A stretch of DNA of 64,000 nt from Tannerellaceae bacterium. GTDB taxonomy: Bacteria; Bacteroidota; Bacteroidia; Bacteroidales; Tannerellaceae. The notes beneath the pieces were generated by a model that was not told where the DNA came from, searched no databases, and was given only the letters and a program-made list of their open reading frames with translations. Below, one piece after another: positions 18,818 through 25,829 of the stretch. Position numbers and translations under genes: made by a program. Position 1 is the first letter of the stretch. The number at the start of each line of letters is the position of its first letter. The DNA lies in assembly GCA_031280435.1 (NCBI GenBank), contig JAITGS010000046.1, positions 16,469 through 80,468 of the forward strand. The letters are read 5' to 3'.

Positions 18818-19665
18818 AAGGTCTTGAGATACTCGGCCGACCGTCTTACGCAGTCCTCCGGATCGGCCGGCCTGTCGTGCTCAACTATGAAGTGCTTCAC
18901 GCCGGCAACAGAGTTGAGCTTGAATATGGAGGGGAAATTGATGATGCCGTCGCCAACGCAGGCAAAGCTGCGCTCGGCGGTTTTGTCCATATCCTTAACG
19001 TGGAAAACCGGATAGCGGCCGGGATATTTGCGGATGTAATCTTCGGCCGAGCTGTTGCCTTTCGCAATCCAGTAGAGGTCGAGCTCTATGTTTACATATT
19101 CGGGGTCGAGAGCCGGCAGCAGAACGTCGAAGGGCAGCTGTCCCTCGGTCAATTTAAATTCGATGTCGTGATTGTGGTAGATGAGGCTGAGGCCCTCGCG
19201 CTTGCAAATCTCGCCTCCGCGATTAAGATTGTCGGCCACGCGCTTCCAGTCGTCGAGCGATTTGTTTTTGCCGTCGTCCGTCCAAGGCCAGTAGCATGCG
19301 ATGTACTTCTTGCCCAAGGCCTGGCAGAGCGCAATGTCCTTTCCGAGCTGATCGCCTCCAATCAAAGCCGCCATGCCTGTCGACCCGATCAGCGGGTTGA
19401 GTCCGAGCTCAGCGAGGAAGGCTCGCAGCTCGGCCGGCTCCATGTCGAACGAGCCTCCGAATTCCAGTTCCCTGTATCCCCATTCGGCAATTTTGCGCAA
19501 AGCCGCACGCGGATTAGCCTTCAACCATTCCCCGCCCGTATTCCCTGTGATTATCCCAAAGGAAGGCAAAGAGTCTGTTGTCATTGTAAATGCATTTAAT
19601 GAGTTTGTTGCAATAGCGGCACATGAAATCATGCCCGCCGATTTAATAAAAGTCCTTCTTTTCAT
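18814..19665 (-). CDS. Sugar phosphate isomerase/epimerase (AP-endonuclease-2 TIM barrel), exported
   Basis: The 283-residue product starts MKRRTFIKSAGM with a Tat-like RRTF motif and a hydrophobic stretch, so export is likely. The body has the xylose-isomerase-like TIM-barrel pattern: YHNHDIEF, ELDLYWIAKG and HVKDMDK carry the expected metal ligands (His, Glu, Asp). Such proteins act on sugars or inositol derivatives, often beside Gfo/Idh/MocA oxidoreductases; one lies 1.5 kb upstream at 21.2 kb. Four-base overlaps at both ends tie it to its neighbours in the operon. Confidence 0.87.
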   Translation of the reverse strand: MKRRTFIKSAGMISCAAIATNSLNAFTMTTDSLPSFGIITGNTGGEWLKANPRAALRKIAEWGYRELEFGGSFDMEPAELRAFLAELGLNPLIGSTGMAALIGGDQLGKDIALCQALGKKYIACYWPWTDDGKNKSLDDWKRVADNLNRGGEICKREGLSLIYHNHDIEFKLTEGQLPFDVLLPALDPEYVNIELDLYWIAKGNSSAEDYIRKYPGRYPVFHVKDMDKTAERSFACVGDGIINFPSIFKLNSVAGVKHFIVEHDRPADPEDCVRRSAEYLKTL

Positions 19666-20237
19666 GATATTGAGGTTGTTTGTGAGTTGTTAGACGAGGA
19701 TTCCGGTTTACATCCGGATTGCTTTTTAGCCATTTCTTCAATCGTATACATAAGCGTTGCGTATTTCTTGCCGGAGATTTCTCCATATTGAATATCAAGC
19801 AATAAATGTTTGTAAAAAGGAAAATCAATAGCTTCAAAAACATTTAATTCCAAGAATGAAACTCCTACAATAATGGCAAATGAGGCATTAATAAACAGGA
19901 ATTCTTTTGTGGCTTTCGTACCCGGTAAAAGCTGAATCGGACGTATTCTCGAAAGCCATTTTATTGAATATGCAGCTTGTTTATGTCTGTCCGCTCTTTC
20001 TGAATGGGAATAGAGTTTGAACCTGTATATATCATCAAAGTAGCGAGCCATGACAAGGCATAGTAAGTCTTCATTCAGATAAACAAATGATTTTATATCG
20101 GGATATCCTTCTATAAAATCATTATATAATTTCCTGATTGTTTCGAACCTCTCACGTTCCTGTTCAACTCGTTCTTCCTGAACTAACTTCTCAAGCTCAC
20201 GTCCTAACTTGTGGATTTCTGTATTTCTTTCGTCCAT
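19662..20237 (-). CDS. Hypothetical protein with coiled-coil N terminus
   Basis: The family of this 191-residue protein was not recognised. The first 45 residues are strongly charged (KLGRELEKLVQEERVEQER) and likely coiled coil. A hydrophobic stretch INASFAIIVGVSFLELNVF lies near residues 115-135. The gene is AT-rich compared with the kinase and isomerase genes that follow it, and overlaps the isomerase start by four bases, which argues that it is translated. It is third of three unknown genes at the head of the operon. Confidence 0.7.
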   Translation of the reverse strand: MDERNTEIHKLGRELEKLVQEERVEQERERFETIRKLYNDFIEGYPDIKSFVYLNEDLLCLVMARYFDDIYRFKLYSHSERADRHKQAAYSIKWLSRIRPIQLLPGTKATKEFLFINASFAIIVGVSFLELNVFEAIDFPFYKHLLLDIQYGEISGKKYATLMYTIEEMAKKQSGCKPESSSNNSQTTSIS

Positions 20238-20255
20238 AAAAAGGAGAAAAATAAA

Positions 20256-20573
20256 TTAAATATTATAGTCCTCTTCCTTCATTTTGTTCTTGAGTTCATT
20301 ATATATCTCCGAGGCCAAAATGTTTTTTCCGAATTCATAATATTGGCGGTCTTCCCGCTTTTGGCCATGGTTCTCAATATCCCATTTCCGTGCATCCCGC
20401 ACCTCTTTATTTTGCATTGCGATGTCATATCCGCTTAGGCTGTCAGCTGTGGCTGCGGCCTTTCTTTCATCGAAAGATTTTCTTATATTCTTCCGATAAG
20501 TCCAAAGCAATGTAAATGCGGCGAATACCATTATAGCATAAGTCACATATACGAAAGTCTTTTCTTCTAACAT
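20256..20573 (-). CDS. Small membrane protein of unknown function
   Basis: The 105-residue product has one N-terminal membrane helix (FVYVTYAIMVFAAFTLLW) followed by a charged cytoplasmic-type tail ending KMKEEDYNI. No family was recognised. It lies 18 bases from each neighbour and shares their low G+C, so it is probably co-transcribed and co-acquired with them. Confidence 0.65.
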   Translation of the reverse strand: MLEEKTFVYVTYAIMVFAAFTLLWTYRKNIRKSFDERKAAATADSLSGYDIAMQNKEVRDARKWDIENHGQKREDRQYYEFGKNILASEIYNELKNKMKEEDYNI

Positions 20574-20591
20574 AGGGGCAATTTGTCTTAA

Positions 20592-21035
20592 CTATTGATT
20601 GTTATTGTTTAATATTTTAATTTTTATTACTGCTGCAAAGACACTTGCAAAAGCAGTAAATGAATAAAATGCAGTCCTGTAATGTATGCCGATTTGTGAT
20701 ACGTCAGTAAATTCTAAGGAATTAATAAAAATAATCCCTAAATAAATCACGTATATAGTCCAAGATACAGCAATCCATCCTTTTATTACTTCTTCAGCAT
20801 TACGATCATGGAATAGACTCAGCAGTACGGTTATGCCCAGGAATGAATAGACACCTTTATCTACTAAAATCAGAAATAAAGATATAGGATTAAATGGGTT
20901 GATGTCTCCAACCGGAGCGCCAAGCCCAAGCCCTATCGGCATAATAATAAAGACAATCAATGGAGGCGCACAAACAGGTAAAATCACGTTTGCCAGTAAC
21001 CATAATTTAAATGCGTCCCATATTGATCTGTTCAT
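20592..21035 (-). CDS. Multi-pass membrane protein of unknown function
   Basis: The 147-residue protein has about four hydrophobic segments (LLANVILPVCAPPLIVFIIM, FLILVDKGVYSFLGITVLL, WTIYVIYLGIIFI and a C-terminal one) and ends KILNNNNQ. No family was recognised. It is the first gene of the leftward operon and has a good promoter about 40 bases upstream. It is AT-rich like the next two genes. Confidence 0.7.
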   Translation of the reverse strand: MNRSIWDAFKLWLLANVILPVCAPPLIVFIIMPIGLGLGAPVGDINPFNPISLFLILVDKGVYSFLGITVLLSLFHDRNAEEVIKGWIAVSWTIYVIYLGIIFINSLEFTDVSQIGIHYRTAFYSFTAFASVFAAVIKIKILNNNNQ

Positions 21036-21073
21036 GTTTTGTAGATTAAAGAATGTTCAATAAAATAAAAATG

Positions 21074-21103
21074 CAAAGATAAAGATTCTCTTCACATACA
21101 CAA
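21074..21103 (-). promoter_or_regulatory. Promoter of the 21.0-16.3 kb operon
   Basis: On the minus strand TATCTTTG (21081-21074) matches TAnnTTTG and TTG (21103-21101) lies 19 bases upstream, the ideal spacing. It reads into the six leftward genes ending with the EamA transporter. Confidence 0.65.
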
Positions 21104-21211
21104 TGCTTTGTGAGAAATGGCGGGGCAATTGTTGAAAACTTTAAGCTGACACGCTGCCATAGATGAAAATTGTAAGCTCCTGCGCAACTTTTTCTCCCGA
21201 ATTTTTCGGCA

Positions 21212-22534
21212 TCACACCCCTGGGAACTGCCGGGGCGACCGATATTCGGGTTTCAGCAGCGCATCTGCTTGCGGATTGTTTACAAATCTATGGGCATTTT
21301 CATCGTACACGAGCATGGATTGCGTCCGTGCCGCTATGTTGCCGAGGTGAGCATAGCAGGCGCTCAGGCTGCCGTGCTCTATTGTGCAAGCTGTGAGTGG
21401 ATTGCGGGTCTTAATGCATGCGACGAAGTCGGCAAGATGGCGGTGACGCTCTTTGTGATCGGAAAGCACTTTCAAAGGTTCGACTTTTCCCGCGCCGTCG
21501 GCCCCGCTTCGTTCCGGGATTATTTCCCAATTCTCGCGGTCGGCCACGAGAGTGCCGTTTGTTCCTTTGAAAGCCATGCCGTAATTGCGACCGTAGGGGC
21601 CGGTTTCGGTGCCTCCGGTGTGGCTCCAGGTCATTATGAAATCGTCGAGCTCGTATACTACTTGCTGAGTATCAAATGTTTCCGGAGCGTTTTCGGGATA
21701 GGCAAATTTACCGCCTATGGCCGTTACTCGCCGCGGCATGCGCGAAATGTTCATGGCCCACAGCACCATGTCGAGCAGATGCACGCCCCAATCGGTCATC
21801 AACCCGCCGCCATAGCTCCAAAACATGCGCCACGAGCCATGGAAGCGCTGTTTGTTAAAAGGACGCAGAGGAGCGGGGCCCAGCCACATATCGTAGTCAA
21901 CGCCTTGAGGCTCAAGTTCATCAGGAAACGGCTTGTCGAGGGCTCCATACCTGAAATTTCCCCAAACATCGGCCCGCGCGATTCGTCCCAGCATGCCGCG
22001 GTTAATATATTCAACCATTTCATGCCAATGATTGCCGCTACGCTGCTGTTGTCCAACGCTTACTATGCGGTTGTATCGCTTGGCGGCGCGGGTCATCACC
22101 TCACATTCGGCTATGGAATTGGCAATTGGTTTTTCAACATAAACGTCTTTGCCGGCAGAACATGCATCCGTAAACTGCAAGCAATGCCAATGATCGGGAG
22201 TGCCTATTATCACAACATCTATATCTTTTATTTCAAGCAGACGCCTGTAATCATGAAAGATTTGTGGAGGACGGCCGTGCGATTTTTCAAGTTCGGCAGC
22301 CCGGCCGGCCAGAATGTTACTGTCGACGTCGCAGAGGGCAACACATTCAACTTCGGGATTGAGAAGCATGTCGGCCAAATCACCCCAACCCATATTTCGG
22401 CATCCGATGAGGCCCACGCGAATACGGTCATTCGCAGAAACTTGAGGCTGCGATGCAAAAGAAAAGGCCGGCATTGCCATAGAAGCTGCCACAATGCCGG
22501 CGGATGTTTTGATGAAATTTCTTCGGTTTGTCAT
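21212..22534 (-). CDS. Gfo/Idh/MocA family oxidoreductase, exported
   Basis: The start at 22534 (MTNRRNFIKTSAG) is preferred because it gives a Tat-type NRRNFIK signal; the 32 residues upstream in the track ORF are unlikely to be translated. The 440-residue product has the Rossmann motif VGLIGCRNMGWG, the family EKP signature (VYVEKPIANSIAECE), and GGGLMTDWGVHLLDM, the usual catalytic/substrate region of secreted Bacteroidota members. It probably performs NAD(P)-dependent oxidation or epimerisation of a sugar or glycoside in the periplasm. It is monocistronic as seen here. Confidence 0.9.
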   Translation of the reverse strand: MTNRRNFIKTSAGIVAASMAMPAFSFASQPQVSANDRIRVGLIGCRNMGWGDLADMLLNPEVECVALCDVDSNILAGRAAELEKSHGRPPQIFHDYRRLLEIKDIDVVIIGTPDHWHCLQFTDACSAGKDVYVEKPIANSIAECEVMTRAAKRYNRIVSVGQQQRSGNHWHEMVEYINRGMLGRIARADVWGNFRYGALDKPFPDELEPQGVDYDMWLGPAPLRPFNKQRFHGSWRMFWSYGGGLMTDWGVHLLDMVLWAMNISRMPRRVTAIGGKFAYPENAPETFDTQQVVYELDDFIMTWSHTGGTETGPYGRNYGMAFKGTNGTLVADRENWEIIPERSGADGAGKVEPLKVLSDHKERHRHLADFVACIKTRNPLTACTIEHGSLSACYAHLGNIAARTQSMLVYDENAHRFVNNPQADALLKPEYRSPRQFPGV

Positions 22535-22557
22535 GGTATGATAATTTTTAAATTTGA

Positions 22558-22565
22558 CAAACATA
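22558..22565 (-). promoter_or_regulatory. -7 element for the Gfo/Idh/MocA gene
   Basis: The minus strand reads TATGTTTG, a match to TAnnTTTG, 24 bases upstream of the chosen start codon at 22534. No clear -33 element was found. It supports the downstream start over the longer track ORF. Confidence 0.4.
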
Positions 22566-22676
22566 AATAAAAGAATTGAGAAAAGCGCATCTAAGTGCAT
22601 TATAGCAGGCGTTAGAGCATTTACGGACAAAAAGTTTCCTCAAACACAAAAAAGCATATAAAAAGTGTACTTGAAA

Positions 22677-22707
22677 TTTGTTCTATAAAAAATGTTTTCT
22701 ACTTTTG
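22677..22707 (+). promoter_or_regulatory. Promoter upstream of array C and the 23.15 kb gene
   Basis: TTTG (22677-22680), a 19-base spacer, then TACTTTTG (22700-22707) gives a full Bacteroidota promoter. The transcript would begin near 22714 and run through array C into the gene at 23153, so the array lies in transcribed DNA. Confidence 0.7.
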
Positions 22708-22746
22708 CACTTAATCAAATAAATAATTTACACACTTTACAAATGT

Positions 22747-23145
22747 ATGACATATATAAAAACTGTAACTGCCGAAAGGCAAAACAATTTCCTCAATAGA
22801 AAAACGGCAGCGCCAAATGCTTTAGCAGGCATTCAGCCGGCCATTTCAGGTGCTCCCAAAATCATCGCGGGTGCCCCCAAAAGCATTGCGGGTGTCCCCG
22901 GAATCATTGCGGGTGTTCCCAAAATCATTTTGAGTGTTCCCAAAATCATTTTGAGTGTTCCCAAAAGTATTTTGAGTGTTCCCAAAAGTATTTTGAGTGT
23001 TCCCAAAAGCATTTTGAGTGTTCCCAAAAGCATTTCGGGGCACTCAAAAACATTTCGGGGACACTCAAAAGTATTTCGGGGATGTCAAATTTCTTATTCG
23101 ATTAGATTTAAATCACATATTATTAATCACTTACTAATAAATTAA
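22747..23145 (+). CDS. Possible heptapeptide-repeat protein encoded by array C
   Basis: This 132-residue ORF begins 40 bases after a full promoter and ends 8 bases before the next gene. A unique N terminus (MTYIKTVTAERQNNF) is followed by heptapeptides of the form IIAGVPK / SILSVPK for 11 or so units, then a basic tail. The unit length of 21 keeps the frame open. In favour of coding: position, and GAP-type heptapeptides shared with array A at codons differing at third positions (GGT/GGG, GCC/GCT). Against: tandem arrays elsewhere in the window are not in frame, and no clear ribosome site is seen. Listed as doubtful. Confidence 0.3.
   Translation: MTYIKTVTAERQNNFLNRKTAAPNALAGIQPAISGAPKIIAGAPKSIAGVPGIIAGVPKIILSVPKIILSVPKSILSVPKSILSVPKSILSVPKSISGHSKTFRGHSKVFRGCQISYSIRFKSHIINHLLIN
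22848..23083. repeat. Tandem array C, 21-base units, about 11 copies
   Basis: Units begin as GCGGGTGCCCCCAAAAGC types and shift to TTTTGAGTGTTCCCAAAAG in the middle. The last two to three units carry the core in the opposite sense (GGGGACACTCAAAAG in place of GAGTGTTCCCAAAAG). The array lies between the promoter at 22.7 kb and the gene at 23153, with the divergent oxidoreductase on the other side. Its unit is related to array A. Confidence 0.93.
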
Positions 23146-23152
23146 AATTTCA

Positions 23153-23860
23153 ATGAATCATCATCCAGACGTATTTCCTGCCATAGAGGCAGACTTGATC
23201 CTTTGGTTAGACAATTTTGTGAGCAGAGTTGATGCAAAATCTGTAAATTGGAACCTTCCCGTCGACCATCCGTCGACAGGCGAACTTCGCGAAAGTAGCA
23301 CGTTATTTTTGACGGTCGACGCACTCAAGGGGGCGTACACCGATTATAAAGCTAAGTATGCCATTGTCAATGATCCAACGACCCATACTCCTGTGGCGGT
23401 TGCCAACAAGAACGCGGCAAAGAAAAGCCTCATCGAGGGCCTTCGCCGGTTTATAAAAGAGCACATCGTCTACAATTCTCTTATCACCGATGCGGATCTT
23501 ATCAGCCTTGGCCTTAAACCGCATAAAACTACCCACACGCCGGCTGCTGTTGCAACAACTTATCCGGTTGCTATAAAAATTGAATCGTCGGCTCCCGGTG
23601 TGCTTCTTATTCATGTTGAAGATTCGGAAAAGAACAAACCCAACAAGACAAAGGGCTTTGTATGTCGATATGCCATTCTGGATGAGCATCCTACATACTG
23701 GGATAAACTTCCGCAAAAGGCATACAGCCAAAGCTCAACCCTTACCCTCACATTTGATATAAACCAGTGCGGTAAAACGGTTTATCTCTCTATGTGCTGG
23801 GAAAATACCCGCGGGGAACATGGTAATTGGGGGCCGATTGTATCGGCAATTATCGGGTAA
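23153..23860 (+). CDS. Hypothetical protein of a Bacteroidota-specific type with C-terminal fibronectin-like segment
   Basis: The 235-residue protein has no signal peptide or membrane helix. The N-terminal half is helical (ADLILWLDNFVSRVD). The C-terminal half ends with a pattern known to me from many unnamed Bacteroidota proteins: a domain closing with GKTVYLSMCWENTRGEHGNWGPIVSAII, which reads like a fibronectin-type strand pair. Function unknown. It follows array C and the promoter at 22.7 kb, and a terminator lies 37 bases after its stop. Translation in this frame is well supported by length and context. Confidence 0.7.
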   Translation: MNHHPDVFPAIEADLILWLDNFVSRVDAKSVNWNLPVDHPSTGELRESSTLFLTVDALKGAYTDYKAKYAIVNDPTTHTPVAVANKNAAKKSLIEGLRRFIKEHIVYNSLITDADLISLGLKPHKTTHTPAAVATTYPVAIKIESSAPGVLLIHVEDSEKNKPNKTKGFVCRYAILDEHPTYWDKLPQKAYSQSSTLTLTFDINQCGKTVYLSMCWENTRGEHGNWGPIVSAIIG

Positions 23861-23896
23861 AATGAAAGGTGCTTAATTAAAAAGTTGAAAGCAAAA

Positions 23897-23930
23897 GGGC
23901 GTTGGACTTGTTTTAACGCTCTTTTTTTTT
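23897..23930 (+). terminator. Intrinsic terminator after the 23.15 kb gene
   Basis: GGGCGTT and AACGCTC form a 7-base-pair stem (one G-U pair) around an 11-base loop, followed at once by nine T. It ends transcription from the 22.7 kb promoter before the next gene at 23985. Confidence 0.75.
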
Positions 23931-23984
23931 GAATATTGTCATAAAAATATTTACATGTATAACTTATAAATTGTAAAAAACAAA

Positions 23985-25724
23985 ATGAGAAATTTACTTA
24001 TCATGATTGCCCTTACAGTTCTCCCATCAGGCCTGGCGGCGCAAAGCGTATCATTTCCCGACGATGTTATGAAAAGAGGCTATTTCGATCGGCCGTATAA
24101 GCGTTATGAAGCTGAACCTCAAAAGTGTAGCTCGAATGGATTATTTTTATCGCCAACGTACACGCAAACCGAAATACAGTCGGAAGCCTCGAATAATGTA
24201 GCGGTACAGTTGAGGCAAAAAGGCGAATATGTGGAATGGAAAAATGATGAAGCTGCCGATGGATTAACGTTGCGCTTTTCTATTCCCGACGATGCTGAAG
24301 GACGCGGACGGCGCGGAACAATATCCTTGCTTGTTAACGGAAAAGCGGTACGCAGCATCGACCTTGATTCTCGATGGGCATGGCAGTACGCCTTGATGAG
24401 CGGACAAACTTATCCGGATAACATCCCTGGTTCCAATAAGTTTGCCCGCATGCGCTTTGACGAAACAAGAGTAAAACTCGCCGAAAAAATCCCGCGGGGC
24501 GCAAGCTTTCGCTTAGTCAAAACAGACGATAATGACCTCACATACACAATCGACTTCGTTGAGCTCGAACCCGTGCCCGCAGCAATAACCTTTGAATCTA
24601 TTGCCGGAATTAATAAAATTGCTTACAACGGAGCCGAACCGCTGGAAAAATTTGTTGCCGCAAATGGAGGTAAAGTGATATATATTCCTGCCGGACGATA
24701 TGAAGTTGCTGACCGTATTGTGATAAACGAGCCGAACACCTCCCTGATAGGGGCAGGCATGTGGCACGTTGAGCTCTACTTTTCCGCTCCGCCGGATAAT
24801 GAAAAGACCTATGCCCGCCGCGGAATAGAATCGCGCGCCGACAATACTCACCTCCAAGGCCTTTACATCACTACCGCCAACGAGAGGCGTTATTTTGTCC
24901 ATAACGGTCGTAATGGACAGGTAGGCAAAGGATTAATGGGTTCGTTCGGCAAGGATTCAAGGATAAGCAATTTGTGGATTGAGCACTTTGAGTGCGGCGG
25001 ATGGATTGACGGAGCCGAGAATCTGACCGTAGAACATTGCCGTTTCCGCAACCATTATGCCGACGGGATCAACCTTTCTTTCGGTAGCCGCAATTCAATA
25101 GTTTCCCACAGTAGTTTTCGCAATAATGGTGACGATGATATGGCTTCGTGGTCGAGAGGGCAAGAGATGTGCGAGAATATTACATACCGCTATTGCACGG
25201 CCGAAAATAATTGGAGGGCGTCGAGCCTTGGCTTTTTCGGTGGCCGCAATCACAAAGCTCTCGATATTCTCGTTATCGACCCCATGGAAGCCGCCTTGCG
25301 TGTAACGACAGATTTCCCCGGCAGAGAATTTGCTGCGGAAGGCGAGATCCTTTTCAGCCGGATTTCGGTTTACAAAGGAGGCTGTATCCCTGGCCCTCTG
25401 GGCTTTAACGGCGACATAATCGACGGCAGCACAGCCGGAGCCATACATATCACATCTTACTTGCGATACGACCTTCGCAATATTCGCTTTTGCGATATAG
25501 ATTTATATGATTCAAAATACGACGCGATTTTTATTGGCTGCGATAATGAAAAGATGATTGAGAATTTGAGCCTGGAAAATATTCGTATACGAGGTGCAGG
25601 TCGTTACGGTATATATTTTCATAAAGCAGTAGGCAATACCATTTTGCGGGATATAATTTATGAGCGCACGAAGATGGGAGATATGGGAACTGTACCGAGA
25701 TGGCTAAAGACTGTAATTGAATAA
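23985..25724 (+). CDS. Secreted beta-helix glycoside hydrolase, GH87-like (alpha-1,3-glucanase/mycodextranase type)
   Basis: The 579-residue protein has a signal peptide (MRNLLIMIALTVLPSGLAAQ). A carbohydrate-binding-type domain begins near RYEAEP and ends by about residue 200. Then comes a right-handed beta-helix opening with GGKVIYIPAGRYEVADRIVI. The stretch HYADGINLSFGSRN...FRNNGDDDMASWS resembles the active-site region of GH87 enzymes, in which paired aspartates after GD are catalytic. If so it would cut alpha-1,3-linked glucans outside the cytoplasm. Pectate-lyase-like or epimerase beta-helix families are alternatives. It stands alone between two terminator/promoter boundaries. Confidence 0.62.
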   Translation: MRNLLIMIALTVLPSGLAAQSVSFPDDVMKRGYFDRPYKRYEAEPQKCSSNGLFLSPTYTQTEIQSEASNNVAVQLRQKGEYVEWKNDEAADGLTLRFSIPDDAEGRGRRGTISLLVNGKAVRSIDLDSRWAWQYALMSGQTYPDNIPGSNKFARMRFDETRVKLAEKIPRGASFRLVKTDDNDLTYTIDFVELEPVPAAITFESIAGINKIAYNGAEPLEKFVAANGGKVIYIPAGRYEVADRIVINEPNTSLIGAGMWHVELYFSAPPDNEKTYARRGIESRADNTHLQGLYITTANERRYFVHNGRNGQVGKGLMGSFGKDSRISNLWIEHFECGGWIDGAENLTVEHCRFRNHYADGINLSFGSRNSIVSHSSFRNNGDDDMASWSRGQEMCENITYRYCTAENNWRASSLGFFGGRNHKALDILVIDPMEAALRVTTDFPGREFAAEGEILFSRISVYKGGCIPGPLGFNGDIIDGSTAGAIHITSYLRYDLRNIRFCDIDLYDSKYDAIFIGCDNEKMIENLSLENIRIRGAGRYGIYFHKAVGNTILRDIIYERTKMGDMGTVPRWLKTVIE

Positions 25725-25790
25725 AAGGGCCACTTATTTACCGGGAGTGGCCGGTTCGCAGCGTCGCCTTCGTATTTTGTTGAGGATTCG

Positions 25791-25824
25791 TTTGCTCAGT
25801 CAATCAATTATTAAATTATTTTTG
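25791..25824 (+). promoter_or_regulatory. relA promoter abutting the start codon
   Basis: TTTG (25791-25794), 22 bases, then TATTTTTG (25817-25824). The ATG of relA is at 25830, only six bases after the -7 box, about where transcription would begin, so the message may have no leader. Confidence 0.6.
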
Positions 25825-25829
25825 CGTTT

